Positions 1 to 7,609 of a stretch of 32,854 nucleotides of DNA are shown piece by piece. Made by a program: the position numbers and the translations under genes. Numbering within the stretch: the first letter of the stretch is position 1; each line of letters opens with the position of its first letter. The notes under the pieces were generated by a model that was not told the DNA's origin, did not search any database, and saw only the letters and a list, made by a program, of their open reading frames with translations. This DNA is from Candidatus Limihabitans stercoravium (GTDB lineage Bacteria > Bacillota > Clostridia > Christensenellales > CAG-314): NCBI GenBank assembly GCA_018715495.1, contig DVLO01000025.1, forward strand, positions 1-32,854, in the 5' to 3' direction.

Positions 1-14
1 AGTCCCGCAACATT

Positions 15-45
15 AAAAAAGAACCTGGCGTTAATTAACGCCAGG
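15..45 (-). terminator. Rho-independent terminator of the PI-PLC gene
   Basis: A perfect 22-base palindrome at 24-45 is flanked on its left by an A-run (15-20), which reads as a U-tract after the hairpin on the minus strand. It lies about 140 bases past the PI-PLC stop codon; no other feature stands between them, so a long 3' untranslated region is implied. Confidence 0.75.
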
Positions 46-181
46 CCCAAGAAAGTTTTGCATTACCATACACCACAAGATTTGTTCCTTGAAAATCTCT
101 CTAACTGTTGCACTTGATTTGACAATTCATCAGTTATTTAATTGTAAACAAATTTGTAATTTACATCTGATTTAATTCAGA

Positions 182-1234
182 TTACTTCTGTGTGGCTGTT
201 ACGTCAATGTAATTTGCAAGCATTTCAACGTAATCCTGTTGTTGACTGGCAATAAGATTTCCCTTGGAAATGTTGAGTTGCAAGCAGTAGGCGTTCTTGG
301 TACAACCGACATAGTCACGCATTACGATGTTGATACTGTCAAGGTCTTCCGAACCGACAAGGCTTACAAGGTAGTTGTTCATGTTGTCGTTGTGTGTACG
401 TTCTCTGAATTTAGGACCACGCAAATACAAACCGTCTGTCAATTGACCTTGCAGTACAAACAAACCGTATCCCTTTTCATTGTACATGTCAATGTAGGTG
501 GGCAGGGCATTGGCAATGTAGTTTGCCGAAGAACCCTTGTTCAGTTTGGAAATGTAGAAGGAGTGCAATGAGCTGTTTGTACGGTTGCCCAGGTCGTCAT
601 TACGCTTGAAGATGTACTGTTTGTCCAGTGCATCGTTACTGTCGCTACCCCAGAATATTATACATTTGCCTCTTGCCGAATTAAGCGTGAGATTGGAAAT
701 GTAGTCTTTGTCCGAAGTGGAAGCCGAACGGTTTTTTACAACGTAACTACTTGCAAGTTTTTCATCAAGCAGTTCAACAACAGCTTCCTGAGCACCTTCG
801 CCCTTGAAGTGTTCGAAGTCCAACAGAAGTGTTTCGGTCTTGTGCGCCGACAGGAATTTTATAAAATCGTCGATTACATCTTCCAGTGATACACCCTTAG
901 AAATTCCGTGGTAAATTACAAGGTCGTCGCCTGCCTTCTGTACACGCAGGTCGAAGTAGCGTGTTCCGCACGACAGCTGATCAGTGATGTTCTTGTCTTG
1001 CGTTTCGGCAAACCACGGCATGTCGTAAGAACCTGCGTCATGGGAACCCGGTATTGCGATGTTCTTGATCTTGGTATTGCTGCTGATCATGCTCATCCAG
1101 CTGGAAAGAGCTTTAACAGGTTCTGCGTTGTCTGGGTTGGAGTTGGCATATGTGCTCATTATCAATGTGGTAAGCAGTATCACAAGGATTATTGCACAGC
1201 CTATTGATATACGAATTTTGTAAGATTTGCTCAT
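182..1234 (-). CDS. Secreted or membrane-anchored PI-PLC X-domain phosphodiesterase
   Basis: A 350-residue member of the bacterial phosphatidylinositol-specific phospholipase C family, which cleaves PI or GPI-type phosphodiesters through a cyclic inositol phosphate. An N-terminal hydrophobic helix (about residues 7-30) is a signal peptide or anchor, so the enzyme acts outside the cell. The catalytic pattern is present: GSHDAG (His65, Asp66), YFDLR (Asp95, Arg97) and VIYHG (His109), matching the two catalytic histidines and the arginine of Bacillus PI-PLC. The open frame extends upstream to 1300, but the ATG at 1234 has the ribosome site AGAGGTAAC and its promoter lies inside the longer frame, so 1234 is preferred. 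The substrate is not predictable; actinobacterial and clostridial homologues differ in specificity. It sits next to another surface-protein gene but has its own promoter. Confidence 0.85.
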   Translation of the reverse strand: MSKSYKIRISIGCAIILVILLTTLIMSTYANSNPDNAEPVKALSSWMSMISSNTKIKNIAIPGSHDAGSYDMPWFAETQDKNITDQLSCGTRYFDLRVQKAGDDLVIYHGISKGVSLEDVIDDFIKFLSAHKTETLLLDFEHFKGEGAQEAVVELLDEKLASSYVVKNRSASTSDKDYISNLTLNSARGKCIIFWGSDSNDALDKQYIFKRNDDLGNRTNSSLHSFYISKLNKGSSANYIANALPTYIDMYNEKGYGLFVLQGQLTDGLYLRGPKFRERTHNDNMNNYLVSLVGSEDLDSINIVMRDYVGCTKNAYCLQLNISKGNLIASQQQDYVEMLANYIDVTATQK

Positions 1235-1271
1235 TGGTATTGTTACCTCTGTAAATGTTGATGCGTATATA

Positions 1272-1300
1272 ATATTAGCAAGAAACAGTGTAAAAGTCAA
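1272..1300 (-). promoter_or_regulatory. Sigma-A type promoter of the PI-PLC gene
   Basis: On the minus strand, TTGACT (1300-1295) and TAATAT (1277-1272) are separated by exactly 17 bases. It lies just past the terminator of the upstream gene and about 38 bases before the chosen ATG. Confidence 0.75.
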
Positions 1301-1302
1301 AT

Positions 1303-1332
1303 AAAAAAGCCTTTCCGGGCGGAAAGGCTTTT
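1303..1332 (-). terminator. Terminator of the 830-residue surface protein gene
   Basis: A 12-bp stem (1305-1316 with 1321-1332) and a four-base GGGC loop end in a U-tract on the minus strand. It lies 17 bases beyond the stop codon at 1349, so the two minus-strand surface genes are separate transcription units. Confidence 0.85.
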
Positions 1333-1348
1333 GTTTTAGTTGTTTAGG

Positions 1349-3841
1349 TTACGCTTTCTTTTTAAAGAACAACTTTACAACAATTACAATCAACAATGCT
1401 GCAACAAGCAATGCACTGGAGATGATTGATACCAACAAAGCAACGTCAATGTTGTTTTGAGAAGGAGTTGTAGGTTCTTCTTCCTCTTCTTCCTCTTCTT
1501 CAGGTTCGTTTACGTCTGTCAGTCTGTAATCTACAAGCTGTACGTTGTCGAAACCTTCAAGTTCAAGTTCGTCAAGTTCGGTGTAACCGGAAGCAGCAGT
1601 GTAGGTGAGGTCATCAGCTTCCTTGCTGCCTTCAACGTCACGGGTGTAAGTTCCGATTTGTGTGTAGGTTGCTTGGTCGAAGTAAACAGTACCTTGTTGT
1701 ACTCCTGTTGCTGTGCCGTCTGTAACAGATGCGTCAATTGCGCCGTTGAACAGAGCAAGTTTTACTGTCTTAGCATTGTCGCCTGTAGCAACTACGAAGT
1801 AGTAACGTGTCCAACCGTTTTCGTTTGTCAACATGTTGAACTTTTCATCATCGATAGGATTGGAAACCTTAGCGGTGTAAGCCTTGTAGATGATGTTGTC
1901 TTCTTCGCTTGTAAGATCTTCGTACAGGTAAACGTAAGGAACAGCGTTTCCTTCACCCTTAGCCAATACGGAAATTACCGTTACAGTGTTTGCATTGAGT
2001 GTAATGGATTGTGACAAGTAACCGAAGGAGGTTGCCACGTTGTTTGTAATCTGAAGTACCGACTGCTTAGATGTGTCGTAAGTGGGTGCATCGGCGTAAC
2101 CAAGGTAAACACCGCTTGTAACACTGTTGGGGGCGTGGGGTACAGTTACATTGTCTACGTATTGACCGTCGAATGTGTTGTCACGTCCGTCATTGTAGAT
2201 GAGGTTGCTACCTGCAAATACAGGTGTCCAGCTGGAAGGAAGCAACAATCCTTCGCCGGGGCTGTTTGTTACAATGTCATCGAAAGAACCGTTTGTTACG
2301 GACATCGAACTTGATGTATCGAAGTCGTACTTCGTAACGTATGTTCCTGTTGATGCTTCAGCGTATTCACGCTGAGAAATTTCTTCAACCTTTACTGTTG
2401 TGAAGTAAGCAGAGCCATTAGCAATAGTGGATTCCTGGCTTACTGTGTAACCGTTTCTCTGACCAAATACAACAAGGACTCTTACAGATGTACTTGCTTC
2501 ACCCGGTTTCAGGTAGAAGTGGTACTGTGACCAACCGTTGTTTTCGTCCTTGGAAATGTCTTCTACAGCCTTGATGCTTGAGAAAGAAGCAATGTGATCA
2601 TCTTCGGAACCTGTTTCAATGAGGTAGATGTTTGTAGCAGCGTAAGCATTGTTACCTATTGTTCTTACCCACAGACTGAGGTGCAATTGCTTGTTAGTGG
2701 AAGGACCTTCAACGTTGATTTCGTCGGAAAGAGCGGAAACTTCCGTTCTGTTTGTACCGTCATTTGACATTGAATACAGCACTTCTTCGTTTGTAAGGAA
2801 GGGTGAGTAAGTTGTTCCGTCAACCTTGGAAACATCACTGCTCATGTATGTCTGGTTGGAAAGTGTAGACATTTCACCGCTGTTTTGGTTCATGTCAGCA
2901 GTTGTTGTAACGTTGTCTGTTGTTTCCGATTCGATTACGTAGCAGGTATGGTCGTCTTCATCTTCAATTGTTTCCTGCTTCAAGCGGTAGTCGTTAGCTG
3001 TAACATCGCTGTCGTACTTAACGTCGTCAATGAACAGTGTACCTGTTGCAGTTTCGTTTTTGTAAATGTTACCAAGACCGATGTTTGCGTAAATTGTCTT
3101 GCTGCTTGATGTCTGGTTGAAGATGTAGAATTCAAATGTTTGCCATTCGCCCTTGGTGTCGATACCGAACTGGTAAGCGTACCAGTACTGGATACCGCTG
3201 TTGGAAACTTCCAGTGCACTTGACGAATTGTATTTAAACATTGCAAAAGCACCGGCACCTGTCACGTCAACAGTCTTCAAAGAAACAGTCAGTTTAATTG
3301 ATGTGGATGAAGGAACAGAGAAGCTCTGAGAATAGATACTTGCAGCGTAATCTGTCTTGTTGTGAATCATGTACACATTCTTTTCAGTTTCGCTGTCACC
3401 GGGGATGCCGGGGTTAGTGATTTCTACGCCCAAAGTTTTGAGATCGCTGTTTACGTCTTCCCAATTTTCTTCAGAAGTATCGATAACACCCATTACTGTC
3501 TGGTTGTTAGTGCTGATTGTGGTGTAGCCTTGAGAAAGCGATGTTCCCGAACCGGTAGGTGCTTTGTAGCCGTATTTAGACCAGTTGGTTGCACTCCACG
3601 GATAGGAAACTTTTTCTTCGTTTACGTATTCGAAGTTACCGTTTTTGATTGTAAGTCCTGATGTGTCTACACTAGGATTGTTGTTGTCAGCAATGAACTT
3701 GTCTTCGACAGGTTTCAAAGCAAGAATCAACGATACTGCGATTACGATTGCCGTAACTACACAAATTACAGAAATGACCAACGCCTTTTTAGCGTTTTGG
3801 CTCAAACCTTTTTTTGCTGTTGCAGAAATGTTTTTGCTCAT
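1349..3841 (-). CDS. Large surface protein with three beta-sandwich-like repeats, anchored at both ends
   Basis: 830 residues of no recognised named family. A short Lys-rich N-terminus is followed by a membrane helix (about 21-45), which may be an uncleaved signal anchor. The extracellular part has three divergent units, each carrying a G-x-W-x-x-[FY]-x-F strand followed by a strand-rich region ending in a G-T/S-hydrophobic-F segment; the motif cores lie near residues 230, 434 and 674. This resembles the jelly-roll layout of carbohydrate-binding modules (CBM4/9/22 style), which is inference only. A run of nine Glu near residue 782 with Pro/Thr leads to a second membrane helix (about 800-823) and a KLFFKKKA tail. 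No LPxTG motif is present. It is rich in Ser, Thr, Asn and Tyr, as surface proteins often are. The start has AAAGG upstream and a clear promoter. A polysaccharide-binding or adhesive role is a guess. Confidence 0.75.
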   Translation of the reverse strand: MSKNISATAKKGLSQNAKKALVISVICVVTAIVIAVSLILALKPVEDKFIADNNNPSVDTSGLTIKNGNFEYVNEEKVSYPWSATNWSKYGYKAPTGSGTSLSQGYTTISTNNQTVMGVIDTSEENWEDVNSDLKTLGVEITNPGIPGDSETEKNVYMIHNKTDYAASIYSQSFSVPSSTSIKLTVSLKTVDVTGAGAFAMFKYNSSSALEVSNSGIQYWYAYQFGIDTKGEWQTFEFYIFNQTSSSKTIYANIGLGNIYKNETATGTLFIDDVKYDSDVTANDYRLKQETIEDEDDHTCYVIESETTDNVTTTADMNQNSGEMSTLSNQTYMSSDVSKVDGTTYSPFLTNEEVLYSMSNDGTNRTEVSALSDEINVEGPSTNKQLHLSLWVRTIGNNAYAATNIYLIETGSEDDHIASFSSIKAVEDISKDENNGWSQYHFYLKPGEASTSVRVLVVFGQRNGYTVSQESTIANGSAYFTTVKVEEISQREYAEASTGTYVTKYDFDTSSSMSVTNGSFDDIVTNSPGEGLLLPSSWTPVFAGSNLIYNDGRDNTFDGQYVDNVTVPHAPNSVTSGVYLGYADAPTYDTSKQSVLQITNNVATSFGYLSQSITLNANTVTVISVLAKGEGNAVPYVYLYEDLTSEEDNIIYKAYTAKVSNPIDDEKFNMLTNENGWTRYYFVVATGDNAKTVKLALFNGAIDASVTDGTATGVQQGTVYFDQATYTQIGTYTRDVEGSKEADDLTYTAASGYTELDELELEGFDNVQLVDYRLTDVNEPEEEEEEEEEPTTPSQNNIDVALLVSIISSALLVAALLIVIVVKLFFKKKA

Positions 3842-3897
3842 ACTTTATCATTACCTTTAATTATTTTCTTGGTATGTTTTGGTACATACATATTGAC

Positions 3898-3926
3898 ATT
3901 TTAATACAAACTAAAATAAAAATCAA
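3898..3926 (-). promoter_or_regulatory. Promoter of the 830-residue surface protein gene
   Basis: On the minus strand, TTGATT (3926-3921), a 17-base spacer and TAAAAT (3903-3898), about 55 bases before the start codon. Confidence 0.65.
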
Positions 3927-3970
3927 TTAATTTAGCGCATAAATTGAAATATTCCTTGGGAGGAAGGACA

Positions 3971-4330
3971 TTGACGGCGAACAAAAAGGTTCTGTGTGTA
4001 TTGGGCGGGTTGCTTGGCGGTTTCGTCAACGGGCTGATTGGCGGAGGCGGAGGCGTAGTTGTTGTGTTGTTGCTTACAAAACTTTACGGTCTTTCTACAA
4101 AGAAAGCGCAGGCAACGGCATTGCTTGTGATACTTCCGCTGACAGTGCTGAGTGCTGTCGTGTACGTCGGTAAAGGTGTTGACTGGTCGTTGGTATTGTC
4201 AACGTCAGTGGGCTTTACTCTTGGCGGGATTGCAGGAGCATTGTTGCTAAACAAACTTGCGTCTGACACAGTTAGAAAAATATTCGCCTTGTTGCTCATT
4301 GCAGGTGGTATCAGAATGTTGTTTTTCTGA
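3971..4330 (+). CDS. TauE/SafE-family permease, first half-protein
   Basis: About 119 residues, one repeat unit of the TauE/SafE (sulfite exporter TauE) membrane family, with four likely membrane helices. The first loop carries the family's glycine motif (NGLIGGGGGVVVV), and the last helix ends GGIRMLFF. Full-length members are about 250 residues made of two such units; here the second unit is the next gene, so the pair probably forms a heterodimeric transporter for sulfonate- or sulfur-type anions. The frame can be opened at TTG 3944, but TTG 3971 is preferred because GGGAGGAAGG (3958-3967) is correctly spaced before it and would lie inside the longer version. The substrate is unknown. Confidence 0.8.
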   Translation: MTANKKVLCVLGGLLGGFVNGLIGGGGGVVVVLLLTKLYGLSTKKAQATALLVILPLTVLSAVVYVGKGVDWSLVLSTSVGFTLGGIAGALLLNKLASDTVRKIFALLLIAGGIRMLFF

Positions 4331-4407
4331 AATCCTGAAATGCACAATGTAGCGAATATTATACATCATTTAGTAATATAGTGCAATACTTTTTTGAGGA
4401 TAAAAGC

Positions 4408-4872
4408 ATGTTTTTAAGCGGTGTTTTTGGTTTTTTGGCAGGAATAGTAGGCGGCATGGGAATGGGCGGCGGAACGGTACTTGTTCCGTTGCTTGGATTT
4501 TTAGACATTCCGCAACGTCAGATACAGGCAATAAATCTCATTTGTTTTCTGCCCATGAGTATTGTGGCGTTGGGATTTCATTTCAAAAACGGACTTGTAA
4601 AAACAAAAAACATTTTATATACCATCATCCCTGCCTGTCTGACTTCGGTAGGGGGAGCGATACTTGCACAACATCTTGACAACAAGATACTGAAGATACT
4701 TTTCGCTTTGTTTATATTGTTTGTAGGCGTCAGGATGCTGTTCGGCGGCAAGAAGTCGAAAAAACAACTTACCGCCCGACACAATCCTTTACTGTGGCGT
4801 CACCAGTTTTCAAGATCGTTCATACGTTCACGTATTTTAGAAAGAGATCGTGTTTCTATGCGTGAAATGTAA
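4408..4872 (+). CDS. TauE/SafE-family permease, second half-protein
   Basis: About 154 residues with four membrane helices and the family motif VGGMGMGGGTVLVP near the start, ending in the typical GVRMLFGGKK. It pairs with the half-gene 77 bases upstream. The frame opens at GTG 4381, but ATG 4408 has GAGGA eight bases before it and starts directly at the membrane helix. After the natural-looking end KKSKK there is an extra basic tail of about 33 residues. Its last 73 bases are antisense to the end of sigK, so the tail may be a non-conserved read-through extension. Transport substrate not predictable. Confidence 0.8.
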   Translation: MFLSGVFGFLAGIVGGMGMGGGTVLVPLLGFLDIPQRQIQAINLICFLPMSIVALGFHFKNGLVKTKNILYTIIPACLTSVGGAILAQHLDNKILKILFALFILFVGVRMLFGGKKSKKQLTARHNPLLWRHQFSRSFIRSRILERDRVSMREM

Positions 4873-5492
4873 CTGCGGCTGATGTTGAGTTTTCTTGCCG
4901 TCTGCAACTGCGTCAATGGAGCTTCGCCCGTAAGTCCGTATCTGAGCAGTATTATTTCCTTTTCACGCTGAGACAACGTCTTGTCTATCAGTTCAAGCAA
5001 CTTGTCTTTCAGTATTGACAACTCAACTTTTTTGAATACGCTTTCCTCATTGATGGACAGCACGTCCATCAATGTGTATTCATTGCCTTCGTTATCCGTT
5101 CCCAGTTGTTCCTGAAGGTGCACCGTGTTCTGGTAACGTTTGTTGCTTCTGAGAGACATCAGTATTTCGTTTTCGATACAGCGGGCAAGGTAGGTCGCCA
5201 GGTTTGTTCCCTTGGAAAAACTGAAACTTTCCACACCTTTAATCAATCCTATAGAACCGATGGATATGAGGTCGTCAAGGTCGTTTCCCTTGCCGTATTT
5301 TTTAGCAATGTGAGCAACAAGGCGCATGTTGTGACAGATCAGTTTTTCACGTGCCGCAACGTCGCCTTTCTGCATGTCTTCAATACATTGCTTCTCTTCT
5401 GCAGCGCTCAGCGGACGTGGGTAACTTCCGTTGGTGAAGTAGCCTGTAAAAAACAGTATTTTTCTTAAAAATTCTAAAATTACTTCCAGCAT
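4800..5492 (-). CDS. sigK: RNA polymerase sporulation sigma factor SigK
   Basis: 230 residues, a sigma-70 family member very close in layout to Bacillus sigma-K, the late mother-cell sigma factor that drives spore coat and cortex genes. A hydrophobic N-terminal segment (about 1-20) matches the inhibitory pro-sequence that is removed from pro-sigma-K. Region 2 includes DLISIGSIGLIKGVESF and CIENEILMSLRS; region 4 has LSQREKEIILLRYGL and the helix-turn-helix SRSYISRIETRSLSKIRER. The gene is a single uninterrupted frame with no skin-type element. The start has an AAGGAAGG ribosome site. It is divergent from rnpB and convergent with the TauE half-gene. This is the main evidence that the host forms spores. 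Confidence 0.92.
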   Translation of the reverse strand: MLEVILEFLRKILFFTGYFTNGSYPRPLSAAEEKQCIEDMQKGDVAAREKLICHNMRLVAHIAKKYGKGNDLDDLISIGSIGLIKGVESFSFSKGTNLATYLARCIENEILMSLRSNKRYQNTVHLQEQLGTDNEGNEYTLMDVLSINEESVFKKVELSILKDKLLELIDKTLSQREKEIILLRYGLTGEAPLTQLQTARKLNISRSYISRIETRSLSKIRERMNDLENW

Positions 5493-5618
5493 TTTCCTTC
5501 CTTTGTACTATTGTTATGACAGCAGGAGCCCGATGTTGACAAATTAAACAATTTTTCGTAGCGGGTGCCCTATATATATAATAAGGATAAGGAAGGCGCA
5601 ATCGGTAGCGCTGTACAG

Positions 5619-5647
5619 TTGACAAATGCTGACAACGGGTATATAAT
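5619..5647 (+). promoter_or_regulatory. Consensus promoter of rnpB
   Basis: TTGACA (5619-5624), a 17-base spacer and TATAAT (5642-5647), both hexamers perfect. The expected start point is near 5654, just before the 5' end of the RNase P RNA. Confidence 0.9.
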
Positions 5648-5654
5648 CTTGTGC

Positions 5655-5985
5655 GGTAAGAGACAGTCGGATGATTGCGGGAGGAAACTCACGAGGAAAG
5701 TCCGAGCACCAGAGAGCAAGGGCGCAGGGTAACGCCCTGTGAAGGCGACTTCAAGGAAAGTGCAACAGAAATAAACCGCAACGGCTTGCCGTTGTAAGGG
5801 TGGAAATGTAGGGTAAGAGCCTACAAACGCTATGGCGACTGTGCGTTCATGTAAACCCCGTCCGGTGCAAGAAATGAGACCAAATACCTGCTCGGTATCT
5901 CGACACATTCGCTTGAGGTCGGCGGTAACGCCGATCCTAGATAGATGATCATCCAAGACAGAACTCGGCTTACAGACTGTACTCT
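5655..5985 (+). ncRNA. rnpB: RNase P RNA (A type)
   Basis: The catalytic RNA that trims tRNA 5' leaders. The conserved GAGGAAAGUCC block at 5693 and the 3' block ACAGAACUCGGCUUACA near 5958 form the P4 core region. GGGUGGAAA, GGUAAGAGCCUAC and the GUGCAAG/ACCAAAU elements lie in the order expected of A-type (ancestral) RNA. The 5' segment GAGACAGUC (5660-5668) can pair with the 3' segment GACUGU (5975-5980) as helix P1. Ends are estimated from the promoter and P1. The A-type form argues for Clostridia rather than Bacilli. Confidence 0.95.
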
Positions 5986-5993
5986 TATTACAT

Positions 5994-6035
5994 CGCAGAT
6001 CTAAGGTAACAACTTGGATCTGCGTTATTTTTTTT
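5994..6035 (+). terminator. rnpB terminator
   Basis: A stem of 12 bp (5994-6005 with 6013-6024, one G-U pair) with a seven-base loop is followed by a T-rich run. A longer frame for the next gene (from TTG 6014) would begin inside this hairpin, which is why that start is rejected. Confidence 0.88.
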
Positions 6036-6055
6036 CTTTTGCGGCGGGTATTTGC

Positions 6056-6084
6056 TTTTCAAACGATGGCAGTTGTGCTACAAT
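6056..6084 (+). promoter_or_regulatory. Extended -10 promoter of the radical SAM gene
   Basis: TTTTCA (6056-6061), a 17-base spacer and TACAAT (6079-6084) preceded by TG at 6076-6077. The predicted RNA start (about 6091) coincides with the ATG at 6092, so the message may be leaderless. Confidence 0.5.
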
Positions 6085-6091
6085 GTGGGGC

Positions 6092-6994
6092 ATGAAATGT
6101 CAACTGTGTCCAATAAACTGCAATGTGGACAGATCAATCACCAAGGGTGCGTGCAAGTGCGGACAGCTACCCGTAGTTGCAAGAGTGTCCCGTCACATGT
6201 GGGAGGAACCGTGTATTTCCGGAACAAACGGAAGCGGCACGGTATTTTTTTCGGGCTGCAATCTCAACTGCCGTTTTTGTCAGAACCGTGAAATTTCCCG
6301 CACCGGTAAGGGTGTTCCGCTTACAGTCAGTCAACTTGCCGACGTGTTTTTGAGTGTTTCGGAAAGCGGTGTTCACAACATCAACCTTGTGACGCCACAG
6401 CAATTTTCCGACGTCATTGCCCAATCTCTTGAAAAGGTAAAACACAAACTGCGTGTTCCCGTCGTGTACAACACTAATTCCTACGAAAAGGTGGAAGCCC
6501 TGCAACGTCTTTGCGGGCTGGTAGACGTGTATCTTCCCGACCTGAAGTTTTTTAGCGCTGAACTGGCACGTAACTACTGCGGAAGAAGTGATTACTTCGA
6601 CGTTGCCACACGTGCCATCACCGAAATGCGGCGGCAGCAACCCGTCAACAGGTACGATGAGGGTATCATTGCACGTGGCGTAGTGTTGCGACATCTTGTG
6701 TTGCCTTCTTCCGTAGAAGACAGTAAATTGGTTCTGGACTGGATTGCTCAATTTGACAAATCAATGCCTGTCAGCCTGATGGCGCAGTACTTTCCGCCTC
6801 ATCACGACGACAAGTATCCACAGTTAAACAGACGGCTTACTGTACGTGAGTACAACAACATCAGAGAGTATTTTACAAACGTAGGCCTTACTGAAGGTTA
6901 CGAACAGGATCCCGGGAGCGCAACTGCCGATTACGTTCCGGATTTCGATGTGGAAAACATTCAGCAATTATATGAAAATCTGAAAAAATTGTAA
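6092..6994 (+). CDS. PflX-type radical SAM protein (putative glycyl-radical activase-like)
   Basis: 300 residues of the radical SAM family related to pyruvate formate-lyase activating enzymes (COG1313, PflX-like), in which S-adenosylmethionine is cleaved by a [4Fe-4S] cluster. The cluster motif CNLNCRFC gives Cys56, Cys60 and Cys63. An N-terminal Cys-rich lead-in (Cys3, 6, 10, 21 and 23) is usual in this subfamily and may hold a second metal site. The target protein is unknown and no glycyl-radical enzyme is in the window. The frame is open further upstream, but that region is the rnpB terminator; ATG 6083 is a second candidate. No ribosome site precedes either ATG. The chromate-transporter genes follow after 12 bases and are probably co-transcribed. 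Confidence 0.82.
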   Translation: MKCQLCPINCNVDRSITKGACKCGQLPVVARVSRHMWEEPCISGTNGSGTVFFSGCNLNCRFCQNREISRTGKGVPLTVSQLADVFLSVSESGVHNINLVTPQQFSDVIAQSLEKVKHKLRVPVVYNTNSYEKVEALQRLCGLVDVYLPDLKFFSAELARNYCGRSDYFDVATRAITEMRRQQPVNRYDEGIIARGVVLRHLVLPSSVEDSKLVLDWIAQFDKSMPVSLMAQYFPPHHDDKYPQLNRRLTVREYNNIREYFTNVGLTEGYEQDPGSATADYVPDFDVENIQQLYENLKKL

Positions 6995-7006
6995 AAGGAT
7001 AAGAGT

Positions 7007-7609
7007 ATGAAAAAAGTTAGTTTGCTGCAACTTTTTTGGACATTCTTCAAGATAGGGGCTTTTACATTCGGTGGCGGTTACGCCATGATTTCGCTGCTGT
7101 CGGAAGAACTTGTAAAGAACAAAAAGTGGATTACTGATGCCGATATGCTTGACATGATCGTCATTGCCGAATCCACTCCCGGCGTCATTGCTGTAAACAC
7201 AGCAACAGGCGTAGGGCTTAAAACAAGAGGATTTTGGGGTTCCATTATTGCAACCTTGGCAGTTGTATTGCCTTCTTATATAACCATTTCGGTGGTCTAT
7301 TTCGTAATCACCGCACTTGAAGGTAACATCTGGTGGAATTCGGCAATGAAGGGAATCAATGCTTGCGTTACCGTGCTGGTGGTCAATGCCTTTTTAAAGA
7401 TGGTCAAGCAACTTCCACGCAACTGGTTCAGTGCCATCATGCTGATTGTTGCCTTTGGTATCGCTACATTCATCCCTGCTGTAAATGTAATACTTCTCAT
7501 TCTGGCAGGAGCGGTAATAGGTATTGTAATTGCATGTATCAGTCGTGCAAGACATCCCATGGTCAATGTGGACAATGTCGAACAATCGTCTGAAAAGGAG
7601 GACGAATAA
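7007..7609 (+). CDS. Chromate transporter (CHR family), first half-protein
   Basis: 200 residues, a short-chain CHR-family membrane protein, usually annotated ChrA. The N-terminal motif FFKIGAFTFGGGYAMI and the ESTPGVIAVNTAT segment are the family hallmarks, followed by several membrane helices. Short-chain CHR proteins occur as tandem pairs and are thought to act together in chromate or sulfate-like anion movement; the true substrate here is uncertain. Ribosome site AAAGGATAAGAG. Its stop overlaps the next start as TAATG, which suggests coupled translation. Confidence 0.88.
   Translation: MKKVSLLQLFWTFFKIGAFTFGGGYAMISLLSEELVKNKKWITDADMLDMIVIAESTPGVIAVNTATGVGLKTRGFWGSIIATLAVVLPSYITISVVYFVITALEGNIWWNSAMKGINACVTVLVVNAFLKMVKQLPRNWFSAIMLIVAFGIATFIPAVNVILLILAGAVIGIVIACISRARHPMVNVDNVEQSSEKEDE

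Noticed and set aside
1235-1300. N-terminal extension of the PI-PLC frame
   Set aside because: It contains the promoter (-35 and -10) of the gene, and the ATG at 1234 has the proper ribosome site.
1457-2014. 185-codon plus-strand frame inside the surface protein gene
   Set aside because: Antisense shadow of a strongly supported gene, rich in Cys/Phe/Val from the reverse complement, with no ribosome site.
4760-4800. Shared terminator between the TauE half-gene and sigK
   Set aside because: A nine-pair minus-strand stem exists, but its T-run is in the loop rather than after the hairpin.
6014-6091. Longer start (TTG 6014) for the radical SAM gene
   Set aside because: It lies in the rnpB terminator hairpin and its T-run; the encoded residues are low-complexity and the family's Cys motif starts right after ATG 6092.
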